Below are positions 1-4,829 of a stretch of 7,409 nt of DNA, piece by piece. Within the stretch, counting starts at the first letter, position 1. Each line of letters starts with the position of its first letter. The notes under the pieces were generated by a model, which saw only the letters and a program-made list of their open reading frames with translations, was not told the origin of the DNA and made no database searches. Where the stretch lies: assembly GCA_017883345.1 (NCBI GenBank), contig JADGNT010000236.1:1-7409 (forward strand). The letters run 5' to 3'. The translations under genes and the position numbers were made by a program. Origin of the DNA: Candidatus Solibacter sp. Its GTDB lineage: Bacteria; Acidobacteriota; Terriglobia; Bryobacterales; Bryobacteraceae.

Positions 1-1
1 G

Positions 2-457
2 TCCCCCGATGCCGTGCCCTATTGGTTATTACCGCTGCGGCCTGCGTACCTAAAGTATTTCCACTTCATCTGGAACCGCGAGGCAGTTTACAACGGACAG
101 CGAGTATACATCATCGATTTTGAGCCGGCCCGCGGCGTTTTCTCCCGGCTTCCCCCCGATGATTTGCACCGCGACGCTCGCGCCTGGAAAGGAACGCTTT
201 GGGTCGATGCGGACGAAGCGCAACTCGCACGCCTGGACGTGATCAGATTGGTCCCTGCGCGCGGCCTGTTCAAGCACGCATCGTTCCAAATCGATTACGA
301 ACGCGTCGCCAAAGACGTCTGGTTCCCCGTCCGTTACTGCAACGTACTCTGGGGGGGAAACCTCGGAGCAAGGGTTTCTTTCGAGAGCTGCGACTTCCGC
401 AAGGTGGACGTGTCCTCCCAGATGGAATACGTTTTTTCGACGATTCAGTACCACTAG
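2..457 (+). CDS. C-terminal part of a LolA-like beta-rich protein (5' end outside the window)
   Basis: The reading frame is open from base 2 to the TAG at 455-457. A GTG at 14 could serve as a start, but the frame continues to the left edge, so this is most likely the 3' part of a longer gene. The visible 150 or so residues have the alternating strand pattern of LolA/outer-membrane-lipoprotein-sorting-like proteins: a strand with YIIDFEPA, a WKGTLWVDADEAQLARLD segment, then FQIDYERV followed by DVWFPVRY. From memory, acidobacteria have many secreted proteins built this way (an RxxxIxFxP strand, then GxxWID and a xxRLD strand). Neither a signal peptide nor the Lol residues can be judged because the N-terminus is missing. 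The role is unknown; cell-envelope location is inferred from the fold only. Its base composition looks a little less GC-rich than the genes that follow. Confidence 0.6.
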   Translation, partial: SPDAVPYWLLPLRPAYLKYFHFIWNREAVYNGQRVYIIDFEPARGVFSRLPPDDLHRDARAWKGTLWVDADEAQLARLDVIRLVPARGLFKHASFQIDYERVAKDVWFPVRYCNVLWGGNLGARVSFESCDFRKVDVSSQMEYVFSTIQYH

Positions 458-468
458 AGGTATTGGGG

Positions 469-484
469 CCTGCCTACCTAAAGT
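469..484 (+). repeat. Second copy of a 16-bp imperfect direct repeat (first copy 41-56)
   Basis: CCTGCCTACCTAAAGT here matches CCTGCGTACCTAAAGT at 41-56 with one mismatch, 428 bp apart. The first copy encodes PAYLK inside the partial LolA-like protein. The second lies just after that gene's stop and would also read PAYLK followed by a nearby Phe, but in another frame relative to the upstream gene. A CTATTGG/GTATTGG stretch precedes both, at different distances. It could be a trace of duplication or chance. Confidence 0.4.
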
Positions 485-597
485 CCTTTGCTCACTTGCC
501 TGTGAAATGTTGAACGCCGTCGGGCGCGGAAGCCCGCAGGCATCTTTGCGACGCCACCGGCGCGATGAGCGGCTTATGGCACGCGAGGCAGGGTTGT

Positions 598-603
598 TAC
601 ACT
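598..603 (+). promoter_or_regulatory. Probable -10 box for a leaderless transcript of the membrane glycosyltransferase gene
   Basis: TACACT (consensus TATAAT, 4 of 6) ends 6 nt before the GTG at 610. That places the expected transcription start on or next to the start codon. No clear -35 and no Shine-Dalgarno sequence are visible. The same spacing is seen for TATAAT 6638-6643 and the ATG at 6650. Confidence 0.4.
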
Positions 604-609
604 GATTCA

Positions 610-2550
610 GTGCTCCTCCCGCAGTTGCTTTTGACCCTCGTCCTGCTCGCGGTGTGTTCGTTCGCTCCGGGCTTTTTCTTCGTGCGCCGCCTGCGTTGGA
701 GCGGCATGGAAAAGCTCTGCGGGTCCGTCGCGCTCTCGTTGGTTCTGCTGTGGCTGGCGGCCTGGGGTATTTATGTCTTCGCGCGGCCGGCGGCGTATTT
801 CGGCCTGGCGGCCGTTTGCGGTGTGGCGGGTATCGCCGTCGCCAAGGACGCGTGGCGACTGGTTCGCGGGCTGCGCGTGCGGCGCGCGCTTGCCGGCTAC
901 GCGTTCCTGCTGGCCTGGACCCTGCTGGTGCTGGCCGTCATCCGCAACTATTCCGGCGCTCTGTGGAGCGGCGACTGGCTGGAACATTTCCAGCGAACCC
1001 TATTCTTCCTCCACCACTTCGCCAAGGACACGCCGATTTACGGCCAGTATCTGCTGCCGGCGCGCCCGCCCATGATGAACCTGCTGGCGGCGTTTTTCCT
1101 CGGCGTGACGCAGGACCGCTTTGAGATCTTTCAGTTCGTGTTCGCGTTCCTGAACCTGCTGGTGTTTCTGCCGTGCTGCCTGGCGATTCCGGTGTTGGTC
1201 CGCGTGCGCAAGGTGAGCCTGGGGCCGTTGGTCGGCATCTTCGCCATGAATCCGGCCGTGATGCAGAACGCCACTTACACCTGGACCAAATTGCTGACGG
1301 CGTTCTTCGTGATCCTGGCGGTTTGTCTTTACCTGTCCGGGTGGAGGAAACGCGATTCCGTCCGCTTGACCGCGGCCTTCGTGGCTCTGGCGGCTGGTCT
1401 CCTGGTGCACTATTCCGCGGGCCCCTACTGCGTGTTCTTCGCGCTGCACTACCTGTTGGTCGTATTTCGCGGACGCCCGGCCAAGTGGAAGGAACTGGCG
1501 GCGATCGCCATCACGTGTGGGCTGCTGTTGTTCACCTGGTTCGCGTGGTCGATTGCCGCATACGGCGTCAAACCCACGTTCGCGTCGAACACCTCGATCA
1601 CCCCCCAAATGCAGGTTCAGGGCAGCAACCTCGCCAAGATCGCCGGCAACGTCTTCGACTCCATCGTGCCCCGCATCGCTTACGATCCGGCTCAGGTGCA
1701 CGTCTTCGACCAGCCGTACGCGCCCGCGGTGGTGCGCGACAACGTGTTCCTGCTCTACCAGACCAACCTGATTCTCTCCATGGGACTGATTGGCGGACCT
1801 CTGGTGGTGTGGTTCGCGATCGCCGCGTTGCGCGGCGGCAAGCGGCTGGGCGGGGAACGGAACTTCTGGCTGATGCTGATCGGGTTTTCCCTGCTGGTCG
1901 GCCTCGCCGTGGTGGGCGAGCGCGATTACTTCGGCGTGGCGCACCTCACGCTGATACCGCTGGAACTGCTGGGCATCACTTTGCTGGCCGCGCGATTCTT
2001 TTCCCGGCGCCTGATCGCTTTGTTCATCGTCGCCGGTTGCGCCGTCGATTTTTCACTGGGAGTCTTCTTCCACGCACGCGTGCAGCATCTCGACAATACC
2101 GCCGAGCACACCTACTATACCGGACTGAGCTACGGCAACGGGCAGTTTGCCATCGGAGCCGCCGGGCCGGACTCGCTGAACATTTATGCGTGGCGCAACT
2201 GGCTGGGCAAACACCACGTCGCCCTCAACCAGAAGTGGCTGGGGCTGGGCGAGGCGTACCATCGCGGCGACCCTGCGTTGGAACCGGCCAAAGTGGATCT
2301 GCGTGCCGCCATCGCGGAGCGCTTGAAAGAGGACGAGGTCAACTGGCATGGCTGGTACCGGCGTAACGGGGGAGAGTTCGAGCTGATCGGCGATCATTTC
2401 GGCGGCGGCGATGCCACCTCGGTGCTGCTGGCGCTGGCTGCCCTTGGGCTGCTCTGGAAGATGGCCCAGCGCACTGATCAAGGAGCCCCGCGCCTCACCG
2501 TGGCGGACGCAGGGAAACCCAAGTCATCGCGACCCCGACACAAACGATGA
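610..2550 (+). CDS. Polytopic membrane protein, probable GT-C (family 39-like) glycosyltransferase
   Basis: The product is 646 residues from GTG 610. The in-frame ATG at 565 would add 15 polar residues (MSGLWHARQGCYTDS) that look unlike a natural N-terminus, and a -10 box lies between the two starts, so 610 is preferred. About a dozen hydrophobic segments run through the protein, starting at once with VLLPQLLLTLVLLAV. The loop after the fourth contains SGDWLEHFQRTLFF, with Asp122, Glu125 and His126; an acidic loop near the N-terminus is typical of lipid-linked-sugar GT-C enzymes such as PMT/ArnT relatives. LPARPPMMNLLAAFF follows. A hydrophilic stretch of about 110 residues then precedes a last hydrophobic segment and a basic tail (PKSSRPRHKR). 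It presumably sits in the inner membrane and transfers a sugar from a polyprenyl carrier; donor and acceptor are unknown. Its 3' end overlaps the convergent permease gene by 56 bp. An uncharacterised membrane protein without transferase activity remains possible. Confidence 0.7.
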   Translation: MLLPQLLLTLVLLAVCSFAPGFFFVRRLRWSGMEKLCGSVALSLVLLWLAAWGIYVFARPAAYFGLAAVCGVAGIAVAKDAWRLVRGLRVRRALAGYAFLLAWTLLVLAVIRNYSGALWSGDWLEHFQRTLFFLHHFAKDTPIYGQYLLPARPPMMNLLAAFFLGVTQDRFEIFQFVFAFLNLLVFLPCCLAIPVLVRVRKVSLGPLVGIFAMNPAVMQNATYTWTKLLTAFFVILAVCLYLSGWRKRDSVRLTAAFVALAAGLLVHYSAGPYCVFFALHYLLVVFRGRPAKWKELAAIAITCGLLLFTWFAWSIAAYGVKPTFASNTSITPQMQVQGSNLAKIAGNVFDSIVPRIAYDPAQVHVFDQPYAPAVVRDNVFLLYQTNLILSMGLIGGPLVVWFAIAALRGGKRLGGERNFWLMLIGFSLLVGLAVVGERDYFGVAHLTLIPLELLGITLLAARFFSRRLIALFIVAGCAVDFSLGVFFHARVQHLDNTAEHTYYTGLSYGNGQFAIGAAGPDSLNIYAWRNWLGKHHVALNQKWLGLGEAYHRGDPALEPAKVDLRAAIAERLKEDEVNWHGWYRRNGGEFELIGDHFGGGDATSVLLALAALGLLWKMAQRTDQGAPRLTVADAGKPKSSRPRHKR

Positions 2551-3265
2551 ACGCCGCGCTGGCCACCGGCAGGTAGCACAGTACCTTGCCGCGCGCCAGC
2601 GTTTTGCTGTCCGGCAGCCAGTGCTTGGCGAACAGCACGGCCAGGCCGACGGCGGTGAGCACTACCGCGAGGCCCGCGCTGAAGGCCACCAGCAGGGTCA
2701 GCCCGAGCCCGACGCGGCCCAGCGACACCGAAGTCAGCAGCAGCACCAGGGCGGAAGGGCAGGGGACCAGTCCGCCGCTCGCGCCCAGGGCAATCAACCC
2801 GCCGACGCTGACCTCCTCCGGGACATGCGTGTGTACGCGGCCGTCCCCGTGATCGTGGGCGAGTCCCGGTAGAGGTGGGGCCAGGCGCCGGGCCATGCCC
2901 TGTCCCAGCGTCCGCCGGTAGAGCAACGCCGCTCCCACCCACACGATCGTGATTCCGGAAATCGCCCCCAGAATCGGCGTGATCGTCTCCGGCAGCACGA
3001 AGCGCGAGAGGTACAGCGTCACCAGTCCCAGGGCAAAAACGCTGATGGTGTGGGTAAACGTCACCATCAGACCGAGGAAGACGGCGTGCCGCGGCGTGCC
3101 GCGCGCGCCCACCAGGTAGGCCGCCACCAGGGTTTTGCCGTGGCCCGGCGAGAGCGCGTGCACGGCGCCGAACGCGAACGCCGCCAGCATGCCAGGCAGC
3201 ATCACGCTCCAGCCGATTTCGCCCTGATGCAACAAACGGGAAAGGTAATCGCCCTGAACTACCAT
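2495..3265 (-). CDS. NicO/RcnA-type nickel/cobalt permease, short form
   Basis: The product is 256 residues, read leftwards from ATG 3265-3263 to TGA 2497-2495. It has about six membrane segments and the NicO/RcnA hallmarks: HALSPGHGKT at residues 36-45 (His36 and His42), HTISVF at 72-77, and GGLVPCPSALVLLL at 164-177. A His/Asp-rich loop between the halves (HDHGDGRVHTH, 137-147) probably binds metal. RcnA-type members export Ni2+/Co2+; other members may import, so direction is not settled. Many acidobacterial relatives, as I recall them, carry a large soluble N-terminal domain before the DYLSRLLHQGEIGW segment. Here only five residues precede it and the gene stops at the divergent rpiB promoter, so the domain appears lost or never present. 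The 3' end overlaps the glycosyltransferase gene tail to tail. The start codon lies inside a palindrome that may be an operator. Confidence 0.85.
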   Translation of the reverse strand: MVVQGDYLSRLLHQGEIGWSVMLPGMLAAFAFGAVHALSPGHGKTLVAAYLVGARGTPRHAVFLGLMVTFTHTISVFALGLVTLYLSRFVLPETITPILGAISGITIVWVGAALLYRRTLGQGMARRLAPPLPGLAHDHGDGRVHTHVPEEVSVGGLIALGASGGLVPCPSALVLLLTSVSLGRVGLGLTLLVAFSAGLAVVLTAVGLAVLFAKHWLPDSKTLARGKVLCYLPVASAAFIVCVGVAMTWVSLRPPR

Positions 3266-3274
3266 TACAATGGT
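3261..3274. promoter_or_regulatory. Palindromic operator candidate between the divergent permease and rpiB genes
   Basis: ACCATT-AC-AATGGT is a perfect 6-bp inverted repeat with a 2-bp centre. The outer bases AA (3257-3258) and TT (3277-3278) also pair after a 2-bp interruption. It covers the permease start codon (3263-3265) and the candidate rpiB -10 box (3266-3271), so a bound protein would block both genes. It does not clearly match the NikR or RcnR sites I know. The regulator is unknown. Confidence 0.45.
3266..3271 (+). promoter_or_regulatory. Candidate -10 box of the rpiB operon
   Basis: TACAAT matches TATAAT at 5 of 6 positions. A start near 3278 would give a leader of about 10 nt before the ATG at 3288. 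No clear -35 lies 16-18 bp upstream, and no good Shine-Dalgarno sequence precedes the ATG. Confidence 0.4.
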
Positions 3275-3282
3275 TCTTTAAG

Positions 3283-3288
3283 ATTATA
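3283..3288 (-). promoter_or_regulatory. Consensus -10 box of the NicO permease gene
   Basis: On the minus strand this reads TATAAT, a perfect consensus, 17 nt before the permease ATG. It overlaps the first base of the rpiB start codon. The -35 region would lie inside rpiB and is weak (CTGAGC at 3311-3306). Confidence 0.5.
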
Positions 3289-3911
3289 TGAGAACGGTGA
3301 TCACGGCTCAGGATGTGCCGGTTAGCGGCGAATTGCGCGTTCCCGTGGGAACCATCGTCACGTCCTCGGCGCGTGAGGTGGCGGCGGGGCGCGGCGTGCG
3401 CATCGTGGAAGTGGCGGAGGATCAACTGTCGGCGCTGGCGCCTCCGGAACGCACGGTGGCGATTGGAAGCGATCACGGCGGCTATCGCCTGAAGGAAGCG
3501 CTCAAGCCGCTGCTCGAGAGCTTGGGGCTCGCCGTGCGCGACGTCGGCGTGAGCGAGGAGAAGCCGGCCGACTATCCCGATATCGCCCACATGGTGGCCA
3601 AACTGGTGGCCTCGGGAACCGCCACGCGCGGCGTGATTATCGATGGTGCGGGCATCGGTTCCTGCATGGCGGCCAACAAGGTTCCAGGCATTCGCGCCGC
3701 CCTGTGCTACGATAAAGCTTCCGCCAAGAATGGCCGCGAACACAATGATTCGAATGTGCTTACGCTCGGTGCGCGGCTCCTGACACAGACCCAGGCGGAA
3801 GACGTTTTGCGCACTTGGCTGGAGACTCCGTTCGCCGGCGGGCGGCACCAGGCGCGCGTCCAGAAAATTATGGACATCGAGCGGCAATACGCCAGGAAGG
3901 TATCCTCGTGA
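3288..3911 (+). CDS. rpiB: Ribose-5-phosphate isomerase B family protein with a EutQ/EutT-like N-terminal segment
   Basis: The product is 207 residues, against about 150 for ordinary RpiB, because of an N-terminal addition of some 55. RpiB interconverts ribose 5-phosphate and ribulose 5-phosphate. The core starts at [17 protein letters not shown] (Asp62, His63) and keeps [17 protein letters not shown] and [14 protein letters not shown] (His152), ending with GGRHQARV and an IERQY helix. The loop that is ICGTG in E. coli reads [15 protein letters not shown], so Asp119 replaces the catalytic Cys and a Cys (126) lies seven residues later. The M. tuberculosis type also lacks this Cys and uses a Glu instead. 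The N-terminal VITAQDV...[17 protein letters not shown] resembles the start of EutQ (LITANDI, then IITPEAREVA) and a segment of EutT (LTPSAREL), both microcompartment-associated proteins. The stop overlaps the deoC start as GTGA. A different sugar-phosphate substrate is possible. Confidence 0.88.
   Translation: MRTVITAQDVPVSGELRVPVGTIVTSSAREVAAGRGVRIVEVAEDQLSALAPPERTVAIGSDHGGYRLKEALKPLLESLGLAVRDVGVSEEKPADYPDIAHMVAKLVASGTATRGVIIDGAGIGSCMAANKVPGIRAALCYDKASAKNGREHNDSNVLTLGARLLTQTQAEDVLRTWLETPFAGGRHQARVQKIMDIERQYARKVSS
3894..3900 (+). promoter_or_regulatory. Ribosome binding site that decides the deoC start
   Basis: AGGAAGG lies 7 nt before the GTG at 3908, inside the end of rpiB. This strong match supports GTG 3908 over the in-frame TTG at 3815, which would overlap rpiB by about 97 bp. 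Confidence 0.7.
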
Positions 3912-4807
3912 CGCATACCGAACTCGACAGACTCGTCGCCCAAATCGGAGAAGAACTGCTGGCGCGCGTGGCTCTGTCCGGCGTGACGCCTGGTGTGACC
4001 CACAAGCAGGGCGAGGGACTCAACCTGCCCGATCGGGTGTGTCCCGGTTGCGTGCAGCGCTGCGTGCAGACGTGCGCGCGGAACACCAAGGAAATCATCG
4101 CCGCCGGCGCCTCGCGCGTCTCGGCCAGCGAGAAACTGACCAGGATCGATCCCAGCATCGCGGCGCTGATCGATCACACCATCCTCAAGCCCGAAGCCAC
4201 GCGCAGCGACGTCGTCAAAATCTGCCGCGAGGCGCGCGAGTACCGGTTTGCCAGCGTGTGCGTGAATCCCTACTGGGTGCCGCTGGTGAAGGCGGAACTG
4301 TCGGGTTCCCCGGTCAAAGTGTGCAGCGTGGTGGGGTTCCCGCTGGGCGCTACCAGCACGGAGGCCAAGGTCTGCGAAACCGCGGCCGCGCTGCGCGCCG
4401 GGGCGCAGGAAATCGACATGGTGATCAACGTGGGCGCGCTGCGTTCGGGCGATACCGATGCCGTGAAGATCGACATACAGTCCGTGGTGCGGGTGGCTCA
4501 CCAGGCCGGCGCGATCGTCAAAGTGATTCTGGAGACGGCGCTGCTGGACGACACGCAAAAAACCGTGGCCAGCAAGATATCCAAGGCGGCGGGCGCGGAT
4601 TTCGTCAAGACATCGACGGGTTTTTCGACTTCCGGCGCCACCGTGCACGACATCGCCCTGATGCGCGCCGCGGTGGGCCCGAACATCGGCGTGAAAGCCA
4701 GTGGCGGCATTCGTACATTGCAGGACGTCCAGGCCATGACCGCGGCTGGCGCCACACGGATCGGCGCCAGCGCCAGCGTGAAGATCGTCGAGGCCACCGC
4801 TGCCTGA
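3908..4807 (+). CDS. deoC: Deoxyribose-phosphate aldolase with an 80-residue N-terminal extension and four-Cys cluster
   Basis: The product is 299 residues from GTG 3908; ordinary DERA has about 220-260. DERA is a class I aldolase that cleaves 2-deoxyribose 5-phosphate to glyceraldehyde 3-phosphate and acetaldehyde. The catalytic part begins near residue 80 ([19 protein letters not shown]). It has VVGFPLGAT (141-149), [11 protein letters not shown] with Asp170 (168-178), the Schiff-base lysine Lys234 in DFVKTSTGF, and Lys263 in VKASGGIR, so all key residues are present. The extension starts with [17 protein letters not shown] (5-21), an amphipathic helix like the encapsulation peptides of microcompartment cargo. 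A linker follows, then [12 protein letters not shown] (Cys45, 48, 52, 56), which could bind Zn or an Fe-S cluster. The gene is translationally coupled to rpiB and followed after 22 bp by the phosphatase gene. The enzyme call is firm; the role of the extension is inferred. Confidence 0.93.
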   Translation: MTHTELDRLVAQIGEELLARVALSGVTPGVTHKQGEGLNLPDRVCPGCVQRCVQTCARNTKEIIAAGASRVSASEKLTRIDPSIAALIDHTILKPEATRSDVVKICREAREYRFASVCVNPYWVPLVKAELSGSPVKVCSVVGFPLGATSTEAKVCETAAALRAGAQEIDMVINVGALRSGDTDAVKIDIQSVVRVAHQAGAIVKVILETALLDDTQKTVASKISKAAGADFVKTSTGFSTSGATVHDIALMRAAVGPNIGVKASGGIRTLQDVQAMTAAGATRIGASASVKIVEATAA

Positions 4808-4829
4808 GCGCCGCACGGTAGAGAAGGCC

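Larger units (their letters stand above)
458..609. other. Intergenic gap with a short repeat copy, a weak hairpin and a promoter
   Basis: No convincing gene lies here. The gap holds a 16-bp near-copy (469-484) of a stretch inside the upstream gene. It also has a small stem CGGGC (521-525)/GCCCG (532-536) with a 6-nt loop but no T-tract, so it is a poor intrinsic terminator. A -10-like TACACT lies just before the next gene. An ATG at 565 is in frame with the downstream membrane protein, and if it were used the gap would shrink to about 107 bp. Confidence 0.5.

Noticed and set aside
199..513. Plus-strand open frame overlapping the LolA-like gene in another frame
   Set aside because: Arg/Gln-rich shadow over most of its length. 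Only its tail, with the PAYLK-like repeat, is of interest and is reported as a repeat.
521..536. Hairpin after the LolA-like gene as an intrinsic terminator
   Set aside because: The stem is only 5 bp and no run of T follows.
1000..1944. 314-codon minus-strand open frame inside the glycosyltransferase gene
   Set aside because: Its composition is Gln/His/Arg-rich shadow text, while the plus strand encodes coherent membrane segments.
2478..3887. 469-codon open frame on the minus strand across the permease and rpiB
   Set aside because: It is a high-GC shadow. The permease in another minus frame and rpiB on the plus strand have clear family motifs, while this frame gives low-complexity Arg/Gly/His-rich text.
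3815..3907. Upstream in-frame TTG start for deoC
   Set aside because: It would overlap rpiB by about 97 bp and give an unnatural Arg-rich N-terminus. GTG 3908 has a strong ribosome binding site and the GTGA overlap.
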